Positions 27,777 to 36,600 of a DNA stretch of 64,000 bases are shown piece by piece. Position 1 is the first letter of the stretch. Every line of letters starts with the position of its first letter. Position numbers and translations under genes: made by a program. A model generated the notes under the pieces. That model was not told where the DNA came from. It did not search any database and was given only the letters and a program-made list of their open reading frames with translations. The stretch is from Flavobacterium cucumis (GTDB taxonomy: Bacteria > Bacteroidota > Bacteroidia > Flavobacteriales > Flavobacteriaceae), in assembly GCF_900148835.1 (NCBI RefSeq), contig NZ_FRYK01000001.1, positions 992,001 through 1,056,000 on the forward strand. Direction: 5' to 3'.

Positions 27777-27827
27777 CACCTCGTTTATACGACACAACAC
27801 TAACTAACTACTAAACAATAAATTAAC

Positions 27828-28769
27828 ATGCTGTATCAAGAACCAGAAGCAAAAATTTTTGCATGTTCTCAAAGTGTGTATTTAGCTGAACAGATTGCTG
27901 AAAAGTATGGAGTTCCGCTAGGTAAGATTACGTTCTCTAAATATAGTGATGGCGAATTTCAGCCTTCTTTTGAGGAATCAATCAGAGGATTACGCGTTTT
28001 TCTTGTTTGTTCCACTTTTCCAAGTTCGGATAATTTAATGGAATTGTTGTTGATGATTGATGCAGCAAAAAGAGCATCAGCGCGTCATATTACTGCGGTT
28101 ATTCCTTATTTTGGATGGGCAAGGCAAGATAGAAAAGATAAGCCAAGAGTGCCGATAGGAGCAAAATTAGTTGCTAAATTATTAGAAACTGCTGGAGCAA
28201 CTCGAATTATGACTATGGATTTACATGCGGATCAAATTCAAGGGTTCTTTGAAAAGCCAGTAGATCATTTGTTTGCTTCTACGATTTTTTTGCCTTATGT
28301 GAGAAGTTTAAATTTAGAAAATTTAACTATTGCATCTCCTGACATGGGTGGGTCAAAAAGAGCATATGCGTATTCTAAGTTTTTAGAATCGGATGTAGTT
28401 GTTTGTTATAAGCAAAGAAAAAAAGCCAATGTGATCGACACAATGGAGTTAATAGGTGAAGTAAAAGGTAGAAATGTTATCCTAGTGGATGATATGATTG
28501 ATACAGGCGGAACGTTAGCTAAAGCTGCTGATGTTATGATGGAAAAAGGAGCTTTAAGTGTAAGAGCGATCTGTACCCATCCTATTTTATCAGGAGAAGC
28601 ATACGAAAAAATTGAAAATTCGCAATTACTAGAGTTAATTGTTACCGATTCCATTCCACTACGAAAAGAGTCGAAAAAAATAAAAGTTGTAAGTTGTGCG
28701 CCATTATTTGCAGAAGTTATGCACATGGTTCAAAACAACAACTCTATCAGTGGGAAATTTTTGATGTAA
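27828..28769 (+). CDS. prs: Ribose-phosphate pyrophosphokinase
   Basis: This 313-residue enzyme makes PRPP from ribose 5-phosphate and ATP for nucleotide, histidine and tryptophan synthesis. It shows the class I features KYSDGEFQPSFEESIRG (ribose phosphate contact), YFGWARQDRKDKPRVPIGAKLVA (flexible/ATP region), MDLHADQIQGFF, DMGGSKRAYAYSKFL and the PRPP loop VILVDDMIDTGGTLAKAA. Length is normal. It lies 46 bases upstream of rplY on the same strand with no terminator between, so the two are probably cotranscribed, a pairing common in bacteria. Confidence 0.97.
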   Translation: MLYQEPEAKIFACSQSVYLAEQIAEKYGVPLGKITFSKYSDGEFQPSFEESIRGLRVFLVCSTFPSSDNLMELLLMIDAAKRASARHITAVIPYFGWARQDRKDKPRVPIGAKLVAKLLETAGATRIMTMDLHADQIQGFFEKPVDHLFASTIFLPYVRSLNLENLTIASPDMGGSKRAYAYSKFLESDVVVCYKQRKKANVIDTMELIGEVKGRNVILVDDMIDTGGTLAKAADVMMEKGALSVRAICTHPILSGEAYEKIENSQLLELIVTDSIPLRKESKKIKVVSCAPLFAEVMHMVQNNNSISGKFLM

Positions 28770-28815
28770 TCAAGAACCACTTTAATAAGTATTTATTAAT
28801 TATATATATTTTACA

Positions 28816-29418
28816 ATGAAATCAATTACGATTAAAGGATCAGAAAGAGAAAACGTAGGTAAAAAGGCAACTAAAGCCGTACGTGATGCTGGAATGGTTC
28901 CTTGCGTTATCTACGGAGGAAATCAACCAGTTCATTTTGTTGCAGACGAAAGAGCATTTAAAGATTTGGTTTACACTCCAAACGCGCACACAGTTGTAGT
29001 TGAGTTAAACGGAACATCTTACAATGTTATTATGCAAGATATTCAGTTCCACCCAGTTTCTGATAAAATTTTACACATTGACTTCTTCCAGTTAAGTGAT
29101 GACAAAGAAATCATTATGGAAGTACCAGTTAAAGTTACAGGAACTTCTCCAGGGGTATTATTAGGAGGTGTTTTACGTTTGAACCAACGTCGTTTAAAAG
29201 TAAAAGCTTTACCTAAATTCTTACCTGACTTTGTTGAAGCTAACATTTCAGAATTACAAATGGGGAATAAATTGTATGTTACTAAAATTGAAACTAACAA
29301 TTTTAAATTAATGCACCCAGATAATACTGTAGTTTGTCAAGTGAGAATTTCTCGTGCGGCAATGAAAGCAGCTCAAGAAGCAGCAAAAGCAGAAAAAGGA
29401 GCAAAAAAGAAAAAATAA
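28816..29418 (+). CDS. rplY: 50S ribosomal protein L25 (Ctc family)
   Basis: This 200-residue protein is the two-domain Ctc/TL5 form of L25 that binds 5S rRNA. The N-terminal L25 domain has [29 protein letters not shown]; the C-terminal TL5 domain has [22 protein letters not shown] and [19 protein letters not shown]. The tail is basic and Ala/Lys-rich ([12 protein letters not shown]). It follows prs and is closed by a hairpin terminator. Confidence 0.96.
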   Translation: MKSITIKGSERENVGKKATKAVRDAGMVPCVIYGGNQPVHFVADERAFKDLVYTPNAHTVVVELNGTSYNVIMQDIQFHPVSDKILHIDFFQLSDDKEIIMEVPVKVTGTSPGVLLGGVLRLNQRRLKVKALPKFLPDFVEANISELQMGNKLYVTKIETNNFKLMHPDNTVVCQVRISRAAMKAAQEAAKAEKGAKKKK

Positions 29419-29441
29419 TTTCTTTTCAATCTATACAAAAG

Positions 29442-29470
29442 AAGCATCAGTTTTTACTGGTGCTTTTTTT
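29442..29470 (+). terminator. Terminator after rplY
   Basis: AAGCATCAG (29442-29450) pairs with CTGGTGCTT (29457-29465) with one G-U pair, followed by a T run. Confidence 0.8.
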
Positions 29471-29497
29471 ATGCTTTTCAGTATCTAAACTTTGCAT

Positions 29498-29505
29498 TAC
29501 TTTTG
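29498..29505 (+). promoter_or_regulatory. -7 box of pth, close to the start codon
   Basis: TACTTTTG ends 4 bases before ATG 29510. It lies inside the longer reading from 29492 and so excludes that start. Confidence 0.5.
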
Positions 29506-29509
29506 CAAA

Positions 29510-30127
29510 ATGAATTGGCTATCAAATCTATTTAAGAAACAAAAACAAGAGCGTTTACCCATGAAGAAATTCTTAATCGTAGGGCTAGGAAATATTGGCT
29601 CAGAATATGCAAATACACGACACAATATCGGATTTAAAGTTTTGGATTATTTAGCTAAGAAGGAAGGAATTTCTTTTCAAACCGTAAAATTGGGTGAAAT
29701 AGCTGAACTAAAAATAAAAGGAAGAACTTTGTTATTGTTAAAGCCAAATACTTATATGAATTTAAGTGGAAAAGCCGTGAAATATTGGTTGGAAAAAGAG
29801 AATATTGAAAAAGAGAATCTATTGGTGATTACCGACGATTTGAATTTAGCTTTTGGAACCATCCGAATCAAAACCAAAGGAAGCGATGGGGGTCATAACG
29901 GACTTAAAAACATTCAATTGTTATTAAATACAACCGAGTATCCTCGTTTTAGATTTGGCATCAGTGATGCCTTTAAAAAAGGACAGCAAGTGGATTATGT
30001 ATTAGGGGAGTGGGATTTAGAAGAAAAAGAAAAATTAAAAGAACGACTTGAAGTTAGTTCAGAAATTATAAGATCTTTTGTTTTAGCGGGTTTAAATAAT
30101 ACAATGAATGCTTATAATGGTAAATAA
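29510..30127 (+). CDS. pth: Aminoacyl-tRNA (peptidyl-tRNA) hydrolase
   Basis: The protein is 205 residues from ATG 29510. It cleaves the ester bond of peptidyl-tRNAs released from stalled ribosomes. Pth motifs are FLIVGLGNIGSEYANTRHNIGFKVLD (catalytic His in TRHN), LLKPNTYMNLSGKAV, DDLNLAFGTIRIKTKGSDGGHNGLKNI and PRFRFGIS. The core family domain begins at MKKFLIVGLGN (ATG 29561), so there is a short basic N-terminal extension (NWLSNLFKKQKQ) of 17 residues if 29510 is used. The -7 box places the transcript start at about 29510, making either a leaderless mRNA or a roughly 50-nt leader to 29561. Confidence 0.93.
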   Translation: MNWLSNLFKKQKQERLPMKKFLIVGLGNIGSEYANTRHNIGFKVLDYLAKKEGISFQTVKLGEIAELKIKGRTLLLLKPNTYMNLSGKAVKYWLEKENIEKENLLVITDDLNLAFGTIRIKTKGSDGGHNGLKNIQLLLNTTEYPRFRFGISDAFKKGQQVDYVLGEWDLEEKEKLKERLEVSSEIIRSFVLAGLNNTMNAYNGK

Positions 30128-30158
30128 AATAGGGAAGCTTAGCTTCCCTATTTTTCTA
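30128..30158. terminator. Bidirectional terminator between pth and the M12B-like gene
   Basis: AATAGGGAAGCT, loop TA, AGCTTCCCTATT with a T run on the plus side and an A run before it. It serves the two converging genes. Confidence 0.85.
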
Positions 30159-30173
30159 TAATGATGTTTTTAA

Positions 30174-33014
30174 TTATTGAATTACAATCTTTTTTACTTC
30201 TTTTTTAGCGCCATCTTGAACTGTGACAAGATAAATTCCGGATTGAACATTTTTAAGTTCTAAAGATTCATTAAATAATCCATTATTTGAGTATGATTTT
30301 TGATACACTTCTCTTCCTCTAATATCGTGGACATTGACTTTGATTTCATTGTTAGAATCTGAATTAAACTCAATGTTAAAACTTCCATTATTTGGATTTG
30401 GATATATAGAAAAGTTGGATAAACCAAATGATTCAGAAGATAATACAGCAACATTTTCTGATCTACATAATTGAATAGTGAAAGAGTTAAATCTTGCTGC
30501 TGTAACATTTGAATCTACAACTGCGTCTTTAAAATATATTAGCCAATTACCAGCGCTATTATTTCCATTGTAACCATTTATGTTAGTACTTGAAAATGGA
30601 ATAAAGGAACCTCCATCGTTAGTTGTTGCACAATTAACAGGTGAGCCACTAACATCAAACCATTTGTCCATGTTTGGTTGAGTACAACTTACATTGTTAA
30701 ACCACAAAGCAGTGTTTAGTTGTGTTTGCCAAGGCGCTAGAATTAACAGATTGAATTGACCTATACTAGGATGCGTTACGTTTGCTTTAAAATTTGCATC
30801 TGTAATTGTATAAGCGTCTGTTATGCTTAATGAAATACCTGGATAGCTACTTCCATCACTTTCAGTGATGGGTTGATTTAAATTGAAAGGATAGTCTGTA
30901 CATACGCTTTGTGCTTGATATGTGTAATTTCCAACGGCGAAAGATTTACTAATATTGAAGAAAATATTCGCACTTGCCTTAATTTTGAATCTGCAATCAC
31001 TACCAGAAATTCCTGCAGGAAGTGTTACAGATTGCGATCCATCATTAGGTGTGTTTGATACAAGGGTATATGGAAAAGTTTGACCACCGTCATTAGAAAA
31101 TAAAATATCTACTGTAGATGCTCCAGCTATTGTTTGGTGGCCCGTAGTTGAATTTGTTGTTCCTGTCCAAGTTACATTATGTGTTGATGCGACTGGGTAG
31201 ACATTCGTATTTGAAGTTGCAGGATATGAAACAGTCAAAGCGTCTTTGTTTCCAACTGTAATTGTTGTGCTAGCAAAGTTTGTTAATCCACCACCTCCAA
31301 CAGTAGAATTGTCTCTAACTGTTAATCTGAAATTAAGTGATCTCGCTACAGATGGTAAGATTTCAACTGGTATCTCAGCTCCTGAGGTACTTAGTGAACC
31401 ATTTAAAATTGATTCAAGTCTAGGGAATGTTCTTGAAGGGTTAGATGTTGGGGGGTATGATCTGAAAATTGGACCTGATGTTTTTGTGCTGGCAGGTACA
31501 CAATCATTATCTCCAGTTGGGTTTGCATTAGAAATATTACATAGGCTGCTATCTCCAAAGGCGTCATTATACTGTTCCCAACAATAAGTAAGTGTTCCTC
31601 CACCTGTATCTGTTGCAGAGCCGGTCAAAGTAAAAGGCGTGCTTACAGGAATAGTGAAATTTCCACCACTATTAACAACGGGTGCACCATGAGTTAGAGG
31701 TGTCTCCACATCACATGTTTTAGTAGCCATATTTGTTTGAACTTGAGCTATGCTACCAGCATGAAAATAATCGTCTGAAAAATTCTGAACGTCTTTACTG
31801 GTAATGCCAGCATATCCCATAATTGTAGAACCAGAACCAGGTTCGTAGTTGACATTGTTGTCTTCTGATGAGTGAGAGAAAGTATGATTGGCTCCTAGTT
31901 GGTGCCCAATTTCATGTGCAACAAAATCAACATCAAAACTATCTCCAGCAGGAATGCCATTAGATGGTGATGTAAATGCAGAACCTTTATTTCTGTCTGA
32001 CGTAGAAGCGGTATCGTTAACGCAAATACAACCGATGCAACCTGCATTACCACCACCACCTGATGCTCCAAATAAATGGCCAATATCATAAGCCGCATTA
32101 TTAGCAGCTAAACTTGTTGAAGAGCCTGTTAAATTGTTACTTAAATTGTTTTGTAATTCTAAATTCCACGCACCTTCTGATCCAATGTCTCCATCTGAAT
32201 ATGGATCTGTTGCAGGATTATAGTAAATAACATTTGTACTAGCGGCAATAATATTCATGTGAATGGCAAAATCTCTGTTGTTTATTCCATTTACACGAGT
32301 CATAGTGTTATTAAAAGCGGTTAAGACTAAAGCACTTTGTGACGGACTTGTCGCCCCGAAATAATTCGCGTACTCAGCTGTACATGAAAGCGCGATGCGA
32401 AATGTTCTTAGATTGGGGTCGCTACTTAAAACGGTGTTGTCAAGTGATCTTCCTAATTCATTTATTAATTCTTGTTCTTGAATAGTTGAACATGTAAAAG
32501 GGGTTTTTTTATTGACGTTTTTCTTACTGTAGACAGCAAATATTTTGGCATCAGGTGTATAAGTTTCAATGAATTCAGTGGATTTTTGTGATCTAAAAAT
32601 CATTGTTTGAAAAGACTTTTCTCCAAAACTTAATCTAACCTGAGCTGATTTGTCATCTATACCATTTCCTGCATAAGCCCTTATGTTTGGGTAGGCTGCT
32701 TGTAATTCCGTATCGAAATTTGAAGCTTCAAACATTTCAAAACGTTCTAGTTTTCCTTCCGAATTTGGAATGGTGATTACAATACCTCTTGAGCCTATTT
32801 CTTTTCTGTCAGGAGCATTTAATAAAGTTTGTTTGATTAGTTCTAGATTTAACTGAAATAATCTAAATTCGTTTGGAAAGTTTTCTCGTGTAACATTAGG
32901 GTGTTTCTCTAAGTTACCATTGTCAGAAACTTCTTTCCAGAACTTATCGTTTTGAGCATTAGTTGAACTAACTACTAAAAACAAAATAAATAAGAATTGT
33001 AAAGTTTTTTTCAT
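30174..33014 (-). CDS. Secreted zinc metalloprotease (M12B reprolysin-like) with P-domain and T9SS sorting domain
   Basis: This 946-residue protein starts with a signal peptide ending STNAQ. A propeptide follows, and the catalytic domain (about residues 190-430) has the zinc motif HEIGHQLGANHTF starting at His367, with the Met-turn in STIMGYAG. A Cys-rich segment and Ig-like regions follow, then a proprotein-convertase P-domain (about 690-860) and a C-terminal type A T9SS sorting domain with SNFSIYPNPNNGSFNIEF, DIRGREVYQ and SGIYLVTVQDG. It is therefore exported across the outer membrane by T9SS and probably degrades extracellular protein. Its 5' side is 70 bases from the IS982 remnant. A second T9SS metalloprotease lies on the far side of that remnant. 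Confidence 0.9.
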   Translation of the reverse strand: MKKTLQFLFILFLVVSSTNAQNDKFWKEVSDNGNLEKHPNVTRENFPNEFRLFQLNLELIKQTLLNAPDRKEIGSRGIVITIPNSEGKLERFEMFEASNFDTELQAAYPNIRAYAGNGIDDKSAQVRLSFGEKSFQTMIFRSQKSTEFIETYTPDAKIFAVYSKKNVNKKTPFTCSTIQEQELINELGRSLDNTVLSSDPNLRTFRIALSCTAEYANYFGATSPSQSALVLTAFNNTMTRVNGINNRDFAIHMNIIAASTNVIYYNPATDPYSDGDIGSEGAWNLELQNNLSNNLTGSSTSLAANNAAYDIGHLFGASGGGGNAGCIGCICVNDTASTSDRNKGSAFTSPSNGIPAGDSFDVDFVAHEIGHQLGANHTFSHSSEDNNVNYEPGSGSTIMGYAGITSKDVQNFSDDYFHAGSIAQVQTNMATKTCDVETPLTHGAPVVNSGGNFTIPVSTPFTLTGSATDTGGGTLTYCWEQYNDAFGDSSLCNISNANPTGDNDCVPASTKTSGPIFRSYPPTSNPSRTFPRLESILNGSLSTSGAEIPVEILPSVARSLNFRLTVRDNSTVGGGGLTNFASTTITVGNKDALTVSYPATSNTNVYPVASTHNVTWTGTTNSTTGHQTIAGASTVDILFSNDGGQTFPYTLVSNTPNDGSQSVTLPAGISGSDCRFKIKASANIFFNISKSFAVGNYTYQAQSVCTDYPFNLNQPITESDGSSYPGISLSITDAYTITDANFKANVTHPSIGQFNLLILAPWQTQLNTALWFNNVSCTQPNMDKWFDVSGSPVNCATTNDGGSFIPFSSTNINGYNGNNSAGNWLIYFKDAVVDSNVTAARFNSFTIQLCRSENVAVLSSESFGLSNFSIYPNPNNGSFNIEFNSDSNNEIKVNVHDIRGREVYQKSYSNNGLFNESLELKNVQSGIYLVTVQDGAKKEVKKIVIQ

Positions 33015-33037
33015 TTTGGTTATAATTTAATAGATAA

Positions 33038-33045
33038 CAAATATA
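33038..33045 (-). promoter_or_regulatory. -7 box of the M12B-like gene
   Basis: TATATTTG on the minus strand, 23 bases before the ATG at 33014. The IS remnant edge is about 40 bases further upstream, so any upstream regulatory sequence has been displaced or replaced. Confidence 0.5.
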
Positions 33046-33084
33046 ATAAAAAACACTTAGTGATGAAAAAATGTTATAAATTTA

Positions 33085-34062
33085 ACCCGTTGGGTGAAAT
33101 TAAATGATTTGAATTTTGATATTATTAATTGGTCTGTCAAAGATAAATTTATTGATATATTGCACTAATGTTAGAGAGGTTATTTTTGCTAAAATTCTAG
33201 TTTTAAAACCTTCAAAAGATTTGGCATAATTTCTTCTAATCATGAATTGATCGCATAATTGAGAAAATAAAGTTTCAATTCTTTTTCTTGATTTTCTAAA
33301 TATATAAGGTTGTTGTTTATAGTCTTTTTGGTTTGATCTTTTTGGTGTTTCTAACCTAACTTTAACTGTTTGAAATAAATCTAGCTGAATACTTTCAGAT
33401 AAATGACCTCTGTCTCCAAGAAGCACACAATCAGACATTTGTTGCTTTATGTTTTTCAAGAAATGTATATCGTGAACTTCTGCTTTTGTGATATCCAATG
33501 AGTGAAAAATACCAGTTGTTTTGTGAGGCACAAAATCCTTTTGACGGAGCGCTTTCAAATTCTTCTTTACAGATTTTTATTCTACTATGACGAGAAAATT
33601 TACATATTTCAAGCGGCATGCTATCAACAATAAAATAATCTTCGAATTCCAAAAATTCTTTAGCTAATTTGGTTCTAATTTCTTCTGAAAATAAAAACAA
33701 TTTTCTTCTTCTTTTATTGAACTGACTTCGCTCAATTAAATTTGGAATTTCAGCTTGATTTAGCTGCTTAAACAATGAATTTTCACTGTCAATAGACATG
33801 AATTCAGCTGTTAGACTCAAAGCAACAACCTCTAAATCAGACATTTTTTACTTTCTTCCAACTCCTGATTTATAAATTAACTCACAATTCAAAGAACTTA
33901 TAACTTCTAAAACTCTTAAATAATTTTTTACTATATTTGACATAGATATTGTTTTGTTTGGCGACATCAAGGTACTGAATTTCAGTATCTTGAACAATAT
34001 CTAAACCATTTTTTTTCACTAAATTCTCTTTTTTTTCTCTCAAATAATTACACCCAACGGGT
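33085..34062 (-). mobile_element. Degenerate IS982-family insertion sequence
   Basis: The element is about 980 bp, which is the family norm. Its ends carry the inverted repeat ACCCGTTGGGTG followed by xAATTA on each side (left 33085-33102, right read in reverse from 34062). With the flanking TA the identity extends to TAACCCGTTGGGTG at 33083-33096 and 34051-34064. Between them is one transposase gene broken by a stop codon and a frame-changing deletion. Flanking bases do not show a matching target duplication. It sits between two divergent T9SS metalloprotease genes. Confidence 0.85.
33100..33943 (-). pseudogene. IS982-family transposase, inactivated
   Basis: The original reading starts at ATG 33941-33943 (MSNIVKNYLRVLEVI). 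After 31 codons it meets TAA at 33848-33850 in the context GRK-stop-KMSDLEVVALSLTAE, where active relatives usually have a sense codon such as Pro. The frame continues to about 33570 (VDSMPLEICKFSRHSRIK, first catalytic Asp) and GFCASQ, then must shift frame to continue with TTGIFHSLDITKAEVHDIHFL, LLGDRGH (second Asp) and KRIETLFSQLCDQF (Glu). The YGYKLH-type segment normally found at the junction is missing, so a deletion not divisible by three is likely. It cannot make functional enzyme. Confidence 0.85.
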
Positions 34063-34461
34063 TACGATACTTTTAGGAGATAATTAAAACGCCATTAAAA
34101 TACAGATTTATCGTGTTTTGATAGTAAATTTATTGCTTGTAGTAATTCAAAAAACTCAAAAGGAGTTGGGCGTTTTCAAACCTAGTTAGTTTTTGTAAAA
34201 TTTATCTTTTTAATTACATTCAACTAATAAAATATTTATAAAACCCAGAAAAAGACTGTAAAATAGTAAAATCAGAAGTAGAGCAATTATCATTTTTTTA
34301 ATGCTTGATTTTTGAAAATTGCTTTAAAAAAAGTCCGGTTTGAATTTTTATTGTACATAAAAAAATATTTTTTTAACACAAATTTGACAAAAAAAGCATA
34401 TTAATTTAACAACTTAGATAATTTTATTTAAATTTGAATTATTAAACCTTAAAATATAGAA
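34063..34461. other. Non-coding spacer between the IS remnant and the M43 protease gene
   Basis: About 400 AT-rich bases without a gene. AAAACGCC (34086-34093) and GGCGTTTT (34169-34176) form a distant inverted repeat, with a small AACTC/GAGTT hairpin (34153-34167) just inside the right arm. TAAATTTG at 34429-34436 is the likely -7 box of the downstream protease gene. Confidence 0.5.
34429..34436 (+). promoter_or_regulatory. -7 box of the M43 protease gene
   Basis: TAAATTTG matches TAnnTTTG, 25 bases before the ATG at 34462. No clear -33 TTG was found. Confidence 0.45.
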
Positions 34462-36531
34462 ATGAAAAAAATTACTTTTATTTTATTTTCTTTTTGTTTT
34501 TTATTGTCAAATGTGACTGTTGGGCAGGTAAAAAAGAAAGTAATGCAATTTGGAAAAGAAATTTCTCCAAAAAACATAAATTCGGATGGATATATTAGAT
34601 GTTTGACAGACGAGTATGAAGAATATTTACAGTCTATTGACCCTAAAAGAGCGTCAAGAGCAAAATTTGAAGCATGGTTAGCTCCTTTAGTAGAAGAACA
34701 AAAGCAATTACAGCAAGTAGCGTCTCAATCTGGGGGTATTGTCTACATACCTGTTGTAGTGCATGTTATTCATAATGGAGATGCTTATGGAACAAACGAA
34801 AACATTACAGACGAACAAGTTCAGTCTCAAATAACAGTAATGACTCAGGATTTTAGAAGAATGAGTGGTACCCCAGGATTTAATACGAATCCTGTTGGAG
34901 CGGATACACAAATTGAATTTGTTTTAGCAAAAGTTGATCCTAATGGGAACCCAACAAATGGTATTAATAGAGTGAATTTATGTGAAGCTTCTTGGTCAAC
35001 CGCAGATATTGATGCAGTTGTTAAACCTTCAACTATTTGGGATGCAACTCAATATATGAACATGTGGTCTGTTAACTTCTCGAATGGAAGTTTGTTAGGA
35101 TATGCACAATTTCCAAGTAACTCTGGATTATCTGGATTGAATACAAGTGGCGGGGCAGCCACTACCGATGGTGTTGTTGCGGGATATCGCTTTTTTGGTA
35201 GCTCTTCATTAGCTCCGGGAGGAAATTATGGTGCTCCATATGATAAAGGAAGAACAATGACTCATGAAGTGGGTCACTTTTTAGGATTACGACATATTTG
35301 GGGTGATGGTGATTGTACTGCGGATGATTTCTGTGCCGATACGCCAAATGCTGGAGCTGCAAATGAAGGATGTCCTACTATAGATTCTTGTCCTGGTGGA
35401 GGAAATGACATGGTTCAAAACTATATGGATTATACAAATGATACTTGTATGAATATATTCACATTAGACCAAAAAGCTCGTATCGTAGCAGTAATGAATA
35501 ACTCCCCAAGAAGAGCATCTTTAAAGACCTCTACAAAGAATATTGCAATACCTTTATTTGCAAATGATGCAGAAGTAAAAATTGAAAATTCGTGTAGTAC
35601 AGTTGAACCAACTTGTGATGCGCCCAATCCAACATCACCTGCTAAAAGGGTATTGTTGTATAATAGAGGGACATCTAATTTAACTTCAGCCACCTTAAAT
35701 TATAATATGAATGGAGGTACAAGTTATAATCAGAACTGGACGGGTAATTTAGCGCCTAATAGATATGCAGTAGTGACCTTAACTAATTCAACAGGCAATG
35801 GTACTTTGAATGTTTCTGTTACTATAGCAAATGGCGTGGCAGATCAAAGAAGTTCAAACAATACTGCATCCAAAACATTTGGCACAACTGCATCTTTAGC
35901 TTATGCAAATGCTACATCTTTCACGTTTAATTTATTTGGAGATTCTTTTGGATCTGAAACCACCTGGACATTAAAAAATCAAGCTGGAACAACATTATAC
36001 AGTGGAGGGCCATATACAGACCAACAAGGTGGAGGGACATATCAATATGTTACAAATCAGGTGTGGAATTTACCAGCGAATGGATGTTACTATTTGTCAG
36101 TTAATGACTCTTATGGTGATGGTTTATTTGATGGGGTTGGTCAAGGGTATTATACTGTTACTGCTGGCGCAAGCACTGTAGTGAATGTTACAGATTTTGT
36201 TGCTAGTGGAAATCCTGATTTTACATTTATATCAAGAGAAAGTTATTTTACAAATAATGCAGCACTTTCTACAGATGATTTTGGGTTATTAGATAATGTT
36301 AATTTGTATCCTAATCCTTCTAATGATAACTTTACAATTAATCTTCCAGTTGATATTGAAAGAAAAGGTACTGTTGAGATTTATAACAGTATTGGACAAC
36401 AAATTACTGTTAAATCAATTCAATCAGATGCTGATTTAAATGTAAATGTGTCTAGTTTGTCAAATGGGGTTTATTTTTTAAAGCTTAATTTTGCTGGATC
36501 GACTAAAACAATGAAATTTATCAAAAATTAA
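34462..36531 (+). CDS. Secreted M43 (pappalysin/cytophagalysin-type) zinc metalloprotease with T9SS sorting domain
   Basis: This 689-residue protein has a signal peptide (ITFILFSFCFLLSNVTVGQ) and a propeptide, then a catalytic domain starting near VVYIPVVVHVIHNG. The zinc motif TMTHEVGHFLGLRHIWGDGDC starts at His268, followed by Cys-containing DFCADTPNA and the Met-turn QNYMDYTNDTCMNIFT, the layout of M43 cytophagalysins. A middle CARDB/Ig-like domain (about 370-470) and a jelly-roll-like region (SWNLPANGCYYLSVNDSYGDG type) follow. The C-terminus is a type A T9SS domain (LYPNPSNDNFTINLP ... SNGVYFLKLNFAGSTKTMKFIKN). It should be secreted to degrade extracellular proteins. Confidence 0.92.
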   Translation: MKKITFILFSFCFLLSNVTVGQVKKKVMQFGKEISPKNINSDGYIRCLTDEYEEYLQSIDPKRASRAKFEAWLAPLVEEQKQLQQVASQSGGIVYIPVVVHVIHNGDAYGTNENITDEQVQSQITVMTQDFRRMSGTPGFNTNPVGADTQIEFVLAKVDPNGNPTNGINRVNLCEASWSTADIDAVVKPSTIWDATQYMNMWSVNFSNGSLLGYAQFPSNSGLSGLNTSGGAATTDGVVAGYRFFGSSSLAPGGNYGAPYDKGRTMTHEVGHFLGLRHIWGDGDCTADDFCADTPNAGAANEGCPTIDSCPGGGNDMVQNYMDYTNDTCMNIFTLDQKARIVAVMNNSPRRASLKTSTKNIAIPLFANDAEVKIENSCSTVEPTCDAPNPTSPAKRVLLYNRGTSNLTSATLNYNMNGGTSYNQNWTGNLAPNRYAVVTLTNSTGNGTLNVSVTIANGVADQRSSNNTASKTFGTTASLAYANATSFTFNLFGDSFGSETTWTLKNQAGTTLYSGGPYTDQQGGGTYQYVTNQVWNLPANGCYYLSVNDSYGDGLFDGVGQGYYTVTAGASTVVNVTDFVASGNPDFTFISRESYFTNNAALSTDDFGLLDNVNLYPNPSNDNFTINLPVDIERKGTVEIYNSIGQQITVKSIQSDADLNVNVSSLSNGVYFLKLNFAGSTKTMKFIKN

Positions 36532-36550
36532 TTTTTTAATTTTATTACTT

Positions 36551-36586
36551 AAAAAGGATTGAACTTGTTCAATCCTTTTTATTTTT
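36551..36586 (+). terminator. Terminator after the M43 protease gene
   Basis: A 14-bp stem AAAAAGGATTGAAC/GTTCAATCCTTTTT with a two-base minimal loop (a 4-base loop is more realistic), followed by ATTTTT. The tail overlaps the ribF -7 box. Confidence 0.85.
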
Positions 36587-36587
36587 G
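36580..36587 (+). promoter_or_regulatory. -7 box of ribF, embedded in the preceding terminator tail
   Basis: TATTTTTG, 13 bases before the TTG start codon of ribF at 36601. It begins at the last base of the terminator stem. Confidence 0.5.
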
Positions 36588-36600
36588 TAAAAATTTAATT

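Noticed and set aside
33100..33844. Two separate small proteins in place of the transposase
   Set aside because: They are the two halves of one IS982 transposase separated by a frame change; neither has its own start context and the catalytic residues are split between them.
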